Positions 17,141 through 26,342 are shown, counted from the stretch's first letter. The stretch: DNA of 64,000 nt from Streptomyces hilarionis (GCF_024539675.1 NZ_JAHHIT010000048.1:20115-84114), one strand, 5' to 3'. A program made the numbers and translations. Notes: generated by a model not told the origin, from the sequence alone.

Positions 17141-17955
17141 GGCGCGGACCCCGCCGCGGCCCGCTGTCCACGGTCGTGGGGATCGTCCTGCTCGCGGTGA
17201 TGCTCTTCCCGGTCTACTGGATGGTCAACGCCTCCCTCCAGCCGTCCGGCAGCGCGCTGCTCGAGGCGGGGTGGTTCCCCTCGCACCCGGACCCCAGCGG
17301 TTACGTCAGCGCGCTGCGCGATCAGGGACGCAACCTCGTCACCAGCCTCGTCGTCGCCCTCGGCAGCGTCGTGCTCAGCCTCGCGCTCGCGGCGCCGGCC
17401 GCGTACGCGCTGGCCTGGTTCCCCTTCCGCGGCGCCGGCGTCGTGCTCTTCGGTGTCCTGGGCACCCAGATGGTGCCGGGCATCGCGGTGGCCAACGCGC
17501 TCTACAGCGCCTACAACGACCTGGGCCTGCTGAACTCCTACCCCGGCCTGATCCTCGCCGAGTCGACCGCCGGGGTGCCCTTCGCGATCATCCTGCTGCG
17601 TGCGTCCATGCGGGGCATCCCCAGGGAGATCGTCGAGGCCGCGCGCACGGACGGCGCCGGAAGGCTGCGCACCTTCCGTTCCGTGGTGCTCCCGCTGAGC
17701 GCGAACTCACTGGTCACCGCCGCGCTCTTCACCTTCCTCTTCGCCTGGAGCGACTTCCTGTTCGCCCTCACGCTGACCACCACGGAGACCGTCCGGCCGG
17801 TGACGCTGGGGCTCTACGACTACCTGGGCGCCCACACGAACCGGTGGAACGCCGTCATGGCCACCGCGGTCCTGGCCTCCCTGCCGGCGGCCGTGCTGCT
17901 CGTCGCCGCCCAGCGCCGCATCGCCGCGGGCCTCACCGGTGGCGCCGTCGGATGA
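17137..17955 (+). CDS. Sugar ABC transporter permease (MalG/UgpE type)
   Basis: A 272-residue inner-membrane permease from the GTG at 17137. The EAA loop is EAARTDGAGRLRTFRSVVLP. The N-terminal helix contains FPVYWMVNASLQP, standard for MalG-like subunits. No ATPase gene follows: the next gene is a minus-strand DUF5709 gene. In Streptomyces such importers commonly share the ATPase MsiK encoded elsewhere, which probably applies here. Confidence 0.9.
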   Translation: MRRGPRRGPLSTVVGIVLLAVMLFPVYWMVNASLQPSGSALLEAGWFPSHPDPSGYVSALRDQGRNLVTSLVVALGSVVLSLALAAPAAYALAWFPFRGAGVVLFGVLGTQMVPGIAVANALYSAYNDLGLLNSYPGLILAESTAGVPFAIILLRASMRGIPREIVEAARTDGAGRLRTFRSVVLPLSANSLVTAALFTFLFAWSDFLFALTLTTTETVRPVTLGLYDYLGAHTNRWNAVMATAVLASLPAAVLLVAAQRRIAAGLTGGAVG

Positions 17956-17986
17956 GGTGCCGTCCGAGCGGACGCCCTTCGCCCCG

Positions 17987-18451
17987 TCAGCGCGACTCCG
18001 CGTCGGGGATCACGTGCATCGCGGCCTCTTCGGCCGACGCCCCCGCGCCGTCCAGGCCGACGTCGTGGGCGACCATGTCGTAGTCGGTGTTCTCGTGACT
18101 GCCCTCGTCCGGCGCGATCAGCCGACCGGCGCGCACGTCGCCGACCTCGTCGTCGACGAGCTCACCGTCCGTGTCCCAGGCGTCCCCGAGGCCGTCGCCC
18201 TCCGGGACCGCGACGTCCGGCGTCTCCTCGGCCAGACGCTCGTCCAGGGTCTCCCCGCGCAGCCGCTCGGACGCCGTGACACCGGTGTGCTCCACGGCCC
18301 ACGGCTTCTCCGGAGGGGAGTAGCCCTCGTCCAGGGCCTCGTCGCCGGCCCGGTAGTCCAGGGTGTCCGAGGCGTCGAGCAGCCCGACGTCGTCCTGCAC
18401 CTCCGAGCCGTCCGGCTGGTAGACCTCGTCACCCATCGCTTCGTCGGCCAC
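17987..18451 (-). CDS. DUF5709 domain protein
   Basis: A 154-residue very acidic soluble protein from the GTG at 18451, which has GGAG about five bases upstream; the frame is open to 18532 but without start features. The sequence has repeated segments with EGYSPPEKPWAV and TLDERLAEE, characteristic of DUF5709, an uncharacterised actinobacterial family. There are no membrane segments. It is transcribed towards the transporter genes. Its function is unknown. Confidence 0.75.
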   Translation of the reverse strand: MADEAMGDEVYQPDGSEVQDDVGLLDASDTLDYRAGDEALDEGYSPPEKPWAVEHTGVTASERLRGETLDERLAEETPDVAVPEGDGLGDAWDTDGELVDDEVGDVRAGRLIAPDEGSHENTDYDMVAHDVGLDGAGASAEEAAMHVIPDAESR

Positions 18452-18950
18452 GTGCGCTCCATCGTCGTCGGGGCCGGAGGGGCGCGGGCCACCGCACCCG
18501 GGCCCGGCCCGCTGTCGGGCCCGGCCCGTCACCGGTACCGGCGTATGCCGGTCAGGTCACCAGTGTCCCGCCCCGGCCCCCGTTCCGGGCCCCCGAAACG
18601 GAATGCGTGCGCTCCTGGGCAAGAAGTCGCCCGCCCGCGCCCCGCCCGCGCCCCGGCCGCCCCTCGGCGGGCCCGGGGCCCCGACCGGACCGGCACGAGG
18701 ACCGTGAAGGCGCGCGCCTCGTCGGGCCGACGCACCCGCCGGCGGCGTTGTGGACGCGCACCCGACTGCCGAATACCCCTGCCGATCAGCCGGGTTGAGC
18801 GGGTCGGCCGATTAACTCCCGCGGAATTCCTACAGGGTTGGTAGTGTCCACGGCTCGTGGCGGACGTCGATCTGCGGACGTCGTCCGCCACGACGCGAGA
18901 TCCGGCACGGCACCTTCCGCCTCCTCCTCTCACGGAAAGCTCCCGCACCC
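18452..18950. other. Intergenic region between DUF5709 and nuclease genes
   Basis: About 500 bases with divergent promoters expected for the flanking genes. The stretch 18540-18760 is extremely GC-rich with several short inverted repeats (for example GGGCCCGGG-type runs) and codes for nothing convincing. From 18770 to 18850 the base composition falls (AATACCCC, ATTAACTCC, AATTCCTAC), a likely promoter zone for the secreted nuclease. No recognised operator. Confidence 0.4.
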
Positions 18951-20897
18951 ATGCATGGAATACGTGGCGGGCGCGCCACGACGAGACGCGCCCGCTCGAC
19001 GGTTGTGACCGTCCTCACCGCCCTGGCCCTCGTGCTGACGACCGCCGCGACGAGCCGGGCGGCCGAACCGCCCGCCGCGGCGAAGGCCCCACCCCGTTCC
19101 ACGTCCCCCGCGCCCGCCGTGAAGGCCGGCGAGACCGGCAGATTCGCGGCCGGCTCCGGTGAGACCTGCTCCGCCACCGCGCCCGGCTCCGGGGAGCGCC
19201 GCGCGGGCGCCGTCGAGTCCTGTGTGACGGTCGCCCCCGCCCCCGCCCGCAAGAAGGGGAAGTCCCGCGCCGCCGACGCCCCCGCCGCCGCGGCGGCGGC
19301 CGCAGGCGCCTGCGACGTCAGCGCCCCCGGCAACTACAGCTACGAGCGCTTCTCCTACTGCGTGTCCGGCATCGACGTCACCTACGTCCTGCGCGACGGC
19401 AACGGCAAGGAGATCGGACGCGGCACCCTGGCCGTCTCCACCGGCGCCGACCTCTCCGCGACCGCCACGACCTGGAGCGAGCGGGTCTCGGTGACCATGA
19501 CCGGCGCAGCCGGTGACGTCACCGCCCTGAACGCCAAGCTGCGCGCCTCGTGCGACGCCGGCTGCACGGCCACCAAGACCGCCCCCTGGTACGGCGGCGC
19601 CCTCACCCTCGGCCAGACCCTGACCGGAACGGTCGCCTACTCCTCGCCCCGGACGGCGGGCTCCTCCGCCTCGTTCTTCACGTCCTACGCGATGTACGTG
19701 ACGTCGCCGGGAGCGACGGCGGTCGACCCGAACGCCTCCTGGAAGAACGCGCGTCAGATCAGGTGCGACGACGCGGTGGGCGGAACGTCGGCGGCGGGCT
19801 GCGCCGTCCCCTCCGTCATGCCCGTCGTGCCGATGAAGGCGGCGGGCGCGGACGCGGGCGGCGCCGTCGCCGCCTACGGCTGGGCCCAGAAGAACCTCGA
19901 CGGCGCCTGGGGGAAGAAGGGCAGCCCCCTGACCCGGTCCACGAGCGGCGTGAGCGGTCGCACCGCCGCAACCTGCGGCGGCTTCACGGCCCAGCCGGAG
20001 CTCGTCGACGCCGACGCCTGCGCCGACTTCCCGTTCGGGGAGGCGAAGGAGGGCGGTTCCGCCGGGGACCGCTGCGTCGAGGTGATCCCCAACCTCGGCA
20101 ACGGGGAGTGGGACACCTACGTCCTGAACGACGGACATGTCGTGGACTCCGCGTCGCCCTGCGTGCGGGCTCATGTCACCCCCGCCGACAAGCAGTTCGC
20201 CGAGACGCAGCTCGCCGACGGTTTCGCGGCCCAACGGGTGATCGACGCCGACAGGTTCGAGCTCACGGTCTCGACGCCGGACACCGGCCCGCAGGCCGAC
20301 TGCCTGAACGACCCCCCGCCGGCCGGTTCGTTGCCCAACGGCGACGGGTGGTTCAAGAACACCACCGAGGCGGTGCCCCTCGTCAACCAGACCGTCCCGA
20401 CGAGCGGTCCCGGGGAGCGGCCGACCGAGGCACAGGCCTGCCTGGGGAGGAACACCACCAAGGGAAGCGGAACCAGCGACCCCGTCACCGGGTACAAGGA
20501 CGCGGAGGCGTTCAAGAAGGCGAACGGGGTCACCAACGGGCTGGCCCGGTGCCACCTCATCGCGAGGATCCTCGGCGGCAAGGGCACGAGCGAGCTGACC
20601 CGGACCAACCTCGTGCCCTGCTGGCAGTCCGGGATGAACACGGGCACGCCCAGCATGCGGACCTTCGAGGACATCGCGCAGAAGATGATCCAGGACCCCG
20701 CCTCGGGCCTCGGAGCGAACGACGCGATCCTCTACCGGGTGACGCCCGTCTACAAGGACGCCAACAGCACCATCCCGGTGGGCGTCACGATGCGCGCCGA
20801 CATCCAGCGGGCCGGCGGGGGGACCGAGGAGCTGTTCCCCAACGTCTTCGTCACCAACACCCTGATGAATACTGGGACGCTCAACCTCGGCAACTGA
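18951..20897 (+). CDS. Secreted protein with NucA/NucB-like and DNA/RNA non-specific endonuclease-like regions
   Basis: A 648-residue exported protein. Residues 1 to about 38 form a signal peptide (twin Arg stretches, hydrophobic core, cleavage after SRA). An Ala/Pro-rich linker to about 120 is followed by a beta-rich Cys-containing domain (120-260). Around 265-440, ADACADFPFGEAKEGG resembles the CDEFPF-x-EGG core of NucA/NucB DNases. Around 500-625, ARCHLIARILGGKGT, NLVP and the following Asn and Met/Phe-Glu positions resemble the Endonuclea_NS_2 fold seen in polymorphic toxins. Expected role: digestion of extracellular DNA or RNA, or a toxin. No immunity gene is obvious nearby, which favours a scavenging nuclease. 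Confidence 0.65.
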   Translation: MHGIRGGRATTRRARSTVVTVLTALALVLTTAATSRAAEPPAAAKAPPRSTSPAPAVKAGETGRFAAGSGETCSATAPGSGERRAGAVESCVTVAPAPARKKGKSRAADAPAAAAAAAGACDVSAPGNYSYERFSYCVSGIDVTYVLRDGNGKEIGRGTLAVSTGADLSATATTWSERVSVTMTGAAGDVTALNAKLRASCDAGCTATKTAPWYGGALTLGQTLTGTVAYSSPRTAGSSASFFTSYAMYVTSPGATAVDPNASWKNARQIRCDDAVGGTSAAGCAVPSVMPVVPMKAAGADAGGAVAAYGWAQKNLDGAWGKKGSPLTRSTSGVSGRTAATCGGFTAQPELVDADACADFPFGEAKEGGSAGDRCVEVIPNLGNGEWDTYVLNDGHVVDSASPCVRAHVTPADKQFAETQLADGFAAQRVIDADRFELTVSTPDTGPQADCLNDPPPAGSLPNGDGWFKNTTEAVPLVNQTVPTSGPGERPTEAQACLGRNTTKGSGTSDPVTGYKDAEAFKKANGVTNGLARCHLIARILGGKGTSELTRTNLVPCWQSGMNTGTPSMRTFEDIAQKMIQDPASGLGANDAILYRVTPVYKDANSTIPVGVTMRADIQRAGGGTEELFPNVFVTNTLMNTGTLNLGN

Positions 20898-20934
20898 TCC
20901 GCGGATCAGCACAGTTCACGCCACGGGAGCCGGC

Positions 20935-21978
20935 ATGAGTCTCACCACCCCGGCGCGGCCGTTCGACGTCACCGCGCTCTTCCCCGAGCTGGCCCCGTGG
21001 GCGCGCACGGCGACCCGGTTGCACCCGCGACCCGGGGCGCCGACCGTGCACGACAGCTCCGTCGGCGGGCCGCTGCTGTGGCCCGCCGACGAGCCGTGGC
21101 CGTACTGCGACGAGCCGCACGACAGCCGCGTGGCACCGGTGGTCCACGCGCCGGACGACATCCGGCTCCTGCGCCGTGTCCGGGCCGCCTCGGCGGAGCG
21201 GCTGCGCCGCGATCCCGGGGCCGCCCGGTGGACCCCGGAGGAACAGGAGGCCCTGGAGCGGATCGGCGCGGGCCGCCCGTGGTTCGACGGCCGGATCCCG
21301 CTCCTCCCCCTCGCTCAGCTCCACGCCCGCGACGTCCCCTTCCCGCGCCCGTCCGGCGCGGACCTCCTCCAGGTTCTGTGGTGCCCCTTCGACCACGCGG
21401 AGGGCGCCCACCCCAGGACCGCCCTCGTCCGGCGCTCCGCCGCCGCCGTCGCCGACGTCCTCGACGCGCCGCCCGAGCCGCCGGTCGTGCAGCGCGACTC
21501 CTACCTTCCGCAGCCGTGCGTGCTCGCGCCGGAGCAGGTCACCGAATTCCCCAACCCCCGTGAGCTGGACGACGACCTGCGGGACCGGTTGGCCGACGGG
21601 AGCCGCTGGGGGGCGATCGACCCGGCGCGGTACAGCGCCTACGCCGACGACCTGGGCGAGCTGTATCTGGGAGCCCTCTCCACCGCCCCCGGCTGGAAGA
21701 CCGGCGGCTGGACCCCATGGGACGCCACCGACCCCGTCGACCGTCCCTGCCCCGCGTGCGGCGCCGGGACCGTTCCGCTTCTCACCGTCGCCTCCTCGGA
21801 ATGGGACGGCATCAGCAGGTCCTGGATCCCGCGGGAGGAACCGGCGAGCCCGGCCCCGCCGCCTCTCGGCGCCCGCGACGGCGCCTTCACGCTGATCGAC
21901 ATCGCCGGCGGCTGCGACCTCCAGCTGTATGCCTGCCCGGCCGACCCGTCCCACCCCCATGTCGAACTGGTCCCGTGA
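20935..21978 (+). CDS. DUF1963-like (YwqG-type) protein
   Basis: A 347-residue soluble protein. VGGPLLWPADEPWP near the N-terminus and PLLPLAQLHARD in the middle match the pattern of DUF1963/YwqG proteins. Near residue 275 there is a CPACG pair with a later Cys, a possible small zinc-binding loop. It starts 37 bases after the nuclease stop on the same strand and could be co-transcribed with it. Function unknown; the fold is often found beside polymorphic toxins, so an immunity role is possible but unsupported. Confidence 0.6.
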   Translation: MSLTTPARPFDVTALFPELAPWARTATRLHPRPGAPTVHDSSVGGPLLWPADEPWPYCDEPHDSRVAPVVHAPDDIRLLRRVRAASAERLRRDPGAARWTPEEQEALERIGAGRPWFDGRIPLLPLAQLHARDVPFPRPSGADLLQVLWCPFDHAEGAHPRTALVRRSAAAVADVLDAPPEPPVVQRDSYLPQPCVLAPEQVTEFPNPRELDDDLRDRLADGSRWGAIDPARYSAYADDLGELYLGALSTAPGWKTGGWTPWDATDPVDRPCPACGAGTVPLLTVASSEWDGISRSWIPREEPASPAPPPLGARDGAFTLIDIAGGCDLQLYACPADPSHPHVELVP

Positions 21979-22058
21979 ACGCAGGGAACGGCGCCCGAGT
22001 GGACCCGACCGGACCCCGGGGCAGCGGCGCGCCCGCCGCTCTTGCTGTTAACGTGCAG

Positions 22059-22075
22059 TTGCGCATGATGCGCAA
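22059..22075. promoter_or_regulatory. Candidate Nur operator of sodF
   Basis: TTGCGCATGATGCGCAA is a 7-3-7 palindrome 20 bases before the sodF start. It fits the published Nur box pattern (tgCaa-N5-ttGCa) used by the nickel-responsive Fur-family repressor that shuts off sodF in Streptomyces when nickel is present. It lies where it would overlap the promoter or the early transcript. Confidence 0.65.
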
Positions 22076-22095
22076 TAACGTTGGAGGACGTTGAC

Positions 22096-22737
22096 ATGGC
22101 GGTCTACACGCTCCCGGAACTTCCCTACGACTACGCGGCGCTGGCCCCGGTGATCAGCCCGGAGATCATCGAGCTGCACCACGACAAGCACCACGCGGCG
22201 TACGTCAAGGGCGCGAACGACACGCTGGAGCAACTGGCGCAGGCGCGGGACGAGGAGTCCTGGGGCTCGATCAACGGCCTGGAGAAGAACCTGGCCTTCC
22301 ATCTCTCCGGCCACGTCCTGCACTCGATCTACTGGCACAACATGTCGGGCGACGGCGGCGGCGAACCGCTGGAGGCGGACGGCACGGGCGAGCTCGCGGA
22401 CGCGATCGCCGAGTCGTTCGGCTCGTTCGCGCGCTTCAAGGCGCAGCTGACCAAGGCGGCGGCGACCACGCAGGGTTCCGGCTGGGGCGTCCTCGCCCAC
22501 GAGCCGCTGTCCGGCCGCCTCATCGTCGAGCAGGTCTACGACCACCAGGGCAACGTCGGGCAGGGGTCCACCCCCGTCCTGGTCTTCGACGCCTGGGAGC
22601 ACGCCTTCTACCTCCAGTACAAGAACCAGAAGGTCGACTTCATCGACGCCATGTGGGCCGTCGTCGACTGGCAGGACGTGGCCCGGCGGTACGCCGCCGC
22701 CAAGGAACGCGGCGACAGCCTGCTCCTCGCGCCCTGA
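22096..22737 (+). CDS. sodF: Iron superoxide dismutase
   Basis: A 213-residue cytoplasmic enzyme that dismutes superoxide to peroxide and oxygen. The start is the ATG at 22096 with GGAGG eight bases upstream; a TTG at 22081 is in frame but less likely. The Fe/Mn-SOD signatures are complete: [15 protein letters not shown] with first ligand His28, [16 protein letters not shown] with the second His, and [15 protein letters not shown] with the Asp and last His ligands. In Streptomyces SodF is the alternative to the nickel enzyme SodN, and the palindrome upstream supports Nur control. Confidence 0.95.
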   Translation: MAVYTLPELPYDYAALAPVISPEIIELHHDKHHAAYVKGANDTLEQLAQARDEESWGSINGLEKNLAFHLSGHVLHSIYWHNMSGDGGGEPLEADGTGELADAIAESFGSFARFKAQLTKAAATTQGSGWGVLAHEPLSGRLIVEQVYDHQGNVGQGSTPVLVFDAWEHAFYLQYKNQKVDFIDAMWAVVDWQDVARRYAAAKERGDSLLLAP

Positions 22738-22830
22738 GCCCGTACGGCGCCGGACCGAACGCCGGCGCGCGCGTGCCGGACCCCGTGACGGAACACACGA
22801 CGTGCCCCGGCGATCGCCTTGATAGCCTCA

Positions 22831-22982
22831 GGGCGCCAGTCGAGCCACACCTGAGGCCAGGGAATCCGGTGCGAATCCGGAACTGACGCGCAGCGGTGAG
22901 GGGGACGGGCGGGGCACGACGCCACTGGGAGACCGGGAAGGCGCCCCGGCCGGACGAACCCGAGTCCGAAGACCTGCTGGCA
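22831..22982 (+). ncRNA. Cobalamin (AdoCbl) riboswitch
   Basis: The leader of the btu operon carries the conserved B12-riboswitch elements in order: GCCAG closing strand near 22834, AGGGAATCCGGTGCGAATCC (the core L4/J3-4 strand), GGAACTGACGCGCAGCGG, CCACTGGG near 22922, GGGAAGGCGCC, then CGAGTCCGAAGACCTGCTGG (3' side of P1 ends near 22981). A hairpin follows around 22987-23000. Binding of adenosylcobalamin should switch off the downstream importer when B12 is plentiful. Confidence 0.95.
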
Positions 22983-23050
22983 CCTTCGCGCCCCGGCGCG
23001 CAGGGACGTCCGTAGGCCAGGCTCCGCGTACGAGCCCCGACACCCGAGGC

Positions 23051-24100
23051 ATGCCCGTGCTCCGCACCCCCGCCCCTTCCCGCCCCGCCGCGCTTCTCCT
23101 GGCGTCCGCCGTGCTGCTCACCGCCTGCGGCTCCTCCGGCAACAGCGCCGAACCGGAGAAGAGTTCGGCCGCCGGCTACCCGGTGACCCTCGACAACTGC
23201 GGTCACGAGACCACCCTGAAGGCGGCCCCGAAGCGGGCGGTCTCCCTCAACCAGGGCACCACGGAGATCCTGCTCTCCCTCGGCCTCGCCGACCGCATGG
23301 CCGGAACGGCCACCTGGACCGACCCGGTGATGAAGGGCCTGGAGAAGGCCGACGCGTCCGTGCCCCGCCTCGCCGACGACAACCCCTCCTTCGAGAAGGT
23401 CCTCGACGCCGAACCCGACTTCGTCACCGCCTCGTTCGTCTCGACCCTCGGCAGGGGCGGGGTCGCCACCCGCGAGCAGTTCGAGAAGCTGGGCGTGCCC
23501 ACGTACGTCTCACCGTCCGACTGCTCCGCGGGCAAGGACAACGACAGCGGCGGCGACGGCTCGCGCAGCGCACCGCTCACCCTCGACGCCGTCTACGGCG
23601 AAGTGCGCGACCTGGCCCGCGCGTTCGGCGTCCAAGAGCGCGGCGAGAAGCTCGTCGCCTCGCTGAAGAAGCGGGTGAGCGCGGCGACCGCGGGACTGCG
23701 CGCCTCGGACGTCTCCCTCATGTACTGGTTCGCCAACTCCCAGTCGCCCTACCTCGCCGGCTGCTGCGGCGCTCCCGGCGCCGTCACCCGTGCGGTCGGC
23801 GCGAAGAACGCCTTCGCCGACACCCACGACGAATGGCCCCAGATCAACTGGGAGACCGTCGCCGACCGCGACCCCGACGTCCTCGTGATCGGCGACCTGA
23901 CCCGCAAGCAGCAGACCGCCGAGACGGCCGCCGCCAAGATCCGCTTCCTGGAGACCGACCCGGCCACCCGCAACCTGACCGCCGTGAAGAAGAGGCGCTA
24001 CGTCCTGGTGAGCGGGCAGGCGATGAACCCGTCCATCCGCACGGTCGAAGGGATCGAGCAGGTCGCGGCCGGTCTGCGCGGCTTCGGGTTCGCCAAGTGA
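23051..24100 (+). CDS. btuF: Vitamin B12-binding lipoprotein of ABC importer
   Basis: A 349-residue lipoprotein with lipobox LLTAC near residue 25, then a FecB/BtuF-type substrate-binding domain (PKRAVSLNQGTTEILLSLGLADRM; EPDFVTASF; DRDPDVLVIGDL). Binding of cobalamin is inferred from the riboswitch rather than from the protein alone. The ATG at 23051 is only one base after GAGG; the GTG two codons later at 23057 has better spacing and may be the real start. Its stop overlaps the permease gene by four bases. Confidence 0.88.
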   Translation: MPVLRTPAPSRPAALLLASAVLLTACGSSGNSAEPEKSSAAGYPVTLDNCGHETTLKAAPKRAVSLNQGTTEILLSLGLADRMAGTATWTDPVMKGLEKADASVPRLADDNPSFEKVLDAEPDFVTASFVSTLGRGGVATREQFEKLGVPTYVSPSDCSAGKDNDSGGDGSRSAPLTLDAVYGEVRDLARAFGVQERGEKLVASLKKRVSAATAGLRASDVSLMYWFANSQSPYLAGCCGAPGAVTRAVGAKNAFADTHDEWPQINWETVADRDPDVLVIGDLTRKQQTAETAAAKIRFLETDPATRNLTAVKKRRYVLVSGQAMNPSIRTVEGIEQVAAGLRGFGFAK

Positions 24101-25110
24101 GCCTGCGCTCCCCTTTGTTGACGATCTGCGGCCTGACCGCGCTGCTCGCGTCGATCGCCGTGGCCGTGACGATCGGGCCCGCCGACATCTCCACGGCGGA
24201 CGTGTGGGCGTCCGTCGCGGCCCATCTCGGCCTCGGCGAGAGCGGGTTGACGCCGCTGCGGGACGGCATCGTGTGGGACCTGCGGATGCCCCGCACGCTG
24301 CTCGCGGCCGTGTGCGGGGCCGGACTCGCCGTCTGCGGCGCGGTCATGCAGTCGCTCCTGCGCAATCCGCTCGCCGACCCCTTCGTGCTCGGGGTCTCCT
24401 CCGGCGCCTCGACCGGGGCGGTCGCCGTGGTCGTGCTGGGCGTGGGCGGGGGAGCGGTGTCCCTGTCGGGCGGCGCCTTCCTCGGCGCGCTGCTCTCCTT
24501 CGCCCTGGTGCTGCTGCTCAGCCACACCCTCGGCGGCAGCACCGACCGCGTCGTCCTGTCGGGGGTCGCGGCCATGCAGCTGTTCTCCGCGCTGACCTCC
24601 TTCATCGTCCTGACCTCGGCGGACGCCGAGACCACCCGGGGCGTGCTGTTCTGGCTGCTCGGCTCGCTCACCGGCGCCGACTGGGGACAGGTCCTGCTCT
24701 GCGCCGTCGTCCTGGCGATCGTGCTCGTCGTCTGCCTCGGGTACGCCGCTACGCTCGACGCGTTCGCCTTCGGCGACGAGGCCGCCGCGGGCCTCGGGGT
24801 CCGGGTCGCCCGCACCCGCCTGGTCCTGCTCTGCGCGACGGCGCTGCTCACCGCCGCCCTGGTCAGCTGCGCCGGCGCGATCGGTTTCGTCGGCCTGGTG
24901 CTGCCGCACGCCACCCGCGCCCTCACCGGCTCCGGTCACGCCCGTCTGCTGCCGGTCACCGCGCTGACCGGGGCCGTCTTCCTGGTGTGGGTGGACACCC
25001 TCGCCCGCACCGTCCTCGACCCCCAGGAGGTCCCGGTGGGCGTGGTGACGTCCCTCATCGGCGTGCCGGCGTTCGTCGCCGTCCTCTACCGCGGACGGGG
25101 AAGAGCGTGA
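24097..25110 (+). CDS. btuC: B12 ABC importer permease (FecCD family)
   Basis: A 337-residue inner-membrane protein from the GTG at 24097, overlapping btuF (GTGA). About ten helices are expected. Family segments: LRMPRTLLAAVCGAGLAVCGAVMQ, LADPFVLGVSSGASTGA, and GAIGFVGLVLPHATR, the loop that contacts the ATPase. It overlaps the ATPase gene at its end. It forms the channel for cobalamin. Confidence 0.9.
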   Translation: MSLRSPLLTICGLTALLASIAVAVTIGPADISTADVWASVAAHLGLGESGLTPLRDGIVWDLRMPRTLLAAVCGAGLAVCGAVMQSLLRNPLADPFVLGVSSGASTGAVAVVVLGVGGGAVSLSGGAFLGALLSFALVLLLSHTLGGSTDRVVLSGVAAMQLFSALTSFIVLTSADAETTRGVLFWLLGSLTGADWGQVLLCAVVLAIVLVVCLGYAATLDAFAFGDEAAAGLGVRVARTRLVLLCATALLTAALVSCAGAIGFVGLVLPHATRALTGSGHARLLPVTALTGAVFLVWVDTLARTVLDPQEVPVGVVTSLIGVPAFVAVLYRGRGRA

Positions 25111-25928
25111 CCAGCCTGCACGCGGACCGCGTCGGACGGCGCATCGGCGACAAGGTCGTCGTCGACGACGTCACCCTCACCCTGCGCCCCGGCGAGACCG
25201 TCGGCCTGCTCGGCCCCAACGGCTCGGGAAAGTCGACGGTGTTGAGGCTGCTGGCCGGGGTCCTCGCTCCCAGCGCCGGAGTCGTGACGCTGGACGGGCG
25301 CCCGCTCGCCGAGGTCGGGCGCCGTGCCGTCGCCCGTCGTGTCGCGACCGTCGAACAGCACGCCCACACCCCGACGGAACTGACCGTCCGGGACGTCGTC
25401 GCCCTCGGCCGCGTCCCGCACCGCCGCGCCTGGACGCCCCCGACGACCGCCGACGCGGCAGCGGTCTCCGAGGCGCTGCGGCGCACCGGACTGACCGACC
25501 GGGCCGGCCAGTCCTGGCACACCCTGTCCGGCGGTGAACGCCAGCGCGCCCAGATCGCCCGCGCGCTCGCGCAGGAGCCCCGCGAGCTCCTCCTCGACGA
25601 GCCCACCAACCACCTCGACATCCAGCACCAGCTCGAGCTGCTGGAACTCGTCGCGAGCCTGCCGGTCACCGCCGTGATCGCCCTGCACGACCTCAACCTC
25701 GCCGCGATGTACTGCGACCGCGTGCTCGTCCTGCGCGCCGGCCGCGCCGTCACCGAGGGCGCCTGCGCCGACGTCCTCACCCCCGACCTCATCGAACAGG
25801 TCTTCGGCGTCCGCGCCGAGGTCGCCCATGATCCCGGCCACCCCGTGATCCGCTTCCTGCGCCCGGTCGCCCGGGACGGATCTTCCCCGAACAGGAGTGT
25901 GACGAGCGATGTCCCGACAGCGCCCTGA
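25107..25928 (+). CDS. btuD: B12 ABC importer ATP-binding protein
   Basis: A 273-residue cytoplasmic ATPase from the GTG at 25107, overlapping btuC by four bases. Walker A is GPNGSGKST (36-44), the Q-loop is VEQHAHTP, the signature LSGGERQRAQIARAL, Walker B LLLDEPTNHLD, and the switch His lies in IALHDLNLA. It drives cobalamin import. It overlaps the next gene by 20 bases. Confidence 0.92.
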   Translation: MTSLHADRVGRRIGDKVVVDDVTLTLRPGETVGLLGPNGSGKSTVLRLLAGVLAPSAGVVTLDGRPLAEVGRRAVARRVATVEQHAHTPTELTVRDVVALGRVPHRRAWTPPTTADAAAVSEALRRTGLTDRAGQSWHTLSGGERQRAQIARALAQEPRELLLDEPTNHLDIQHQLELLELVASLPVTAVIALHDLNLAAMYCDRVLVLRAGRAVTEGACADVLTPDLIEQVFGVRAEVAHDPGHPVIRFLRPVARDGSSPNRSVTSDVPTAP

Positions 25929-26301
25929 AGCGGCCGCGACGCAGCGGCCCGGCGTCGGACCGGCTCCGAGCCGTGTCGTGGTCTGCCGGGACTGCTGCTG
26001 CGGAACCCCGAAGATCACCGGCGTGGACCACGACCGGCAGCTCGCGCGCCTGCGCGAGGAGGTGCCGGTCCGGGTGTCCGACTGCCTCGACGTGTGCGAA
26101 CACGCCAACGTGATCGTCGTCCAGCCCTCCGCCGCCGCGCGCGCCGCGGGAGCCCGTCCGGTGTGGCTGGGCCTCGTGAACGACGCGGACGCCGTCGACG
26201 ACATCGTGGGATGGATCAGGGCCGGCGGTCCCGGAGCCGCCCCCTGCCCCGACATCCTCGGCCTGTACGCCTTCACCCCGCCCCGGGGCAAGGGGCGCTG
26301 A
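25909..26301 (+). CDS. (2Fe-2S) ferredoxin-like protein in the B12 operon
   Basis: A 130-residue protein with the thioredoxin-like 2Fe-2S ferredoxin pattern: CRDCCCG near residue 27 and CLDVCEHANV near 59 give the four Cys ligands, with one Cys to spare in the first cluster. The gene overlaps btuD by 20 bases, so it is part of the riboswitch-controlled operon. A role in reducing imported cobalamin (Co(III) to Co(II)/(I)) or in corrin processing is plausible but is inferred only from context. A hairpin terminator follows. Confidence 0.75.
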   Translation: MSRQRPEAAATQRPGVGPAPSRVVVCRDCCCGTPKITGVDHDRQLARLREEVPVRVSDCLDVCEHANVIVVQPSAAARAAGARPVWLGLVNDADAVDDIVGWIRAGGPGAAPCPDILGLYAFTPPRGKGR

Positions 26302-26315
26302 GGCCGCGGACGCCC

Positions 26316-26339
26316 GGGCCGCGCCGCCGGTCGCGGCCC
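26316..26339. terminator. Bidirectional hairpin between convergent genes
   Basis: GGGCCGCG (26316-26323) pairs with CGCGGCCC (26332-26339) over an 8-base loop, in the 41 bases between the stops of the 2Fe-2S gene and the minus-strand PH-domain gene. Confidence 0.7.
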
Positions 26340-26342
26340 CGG

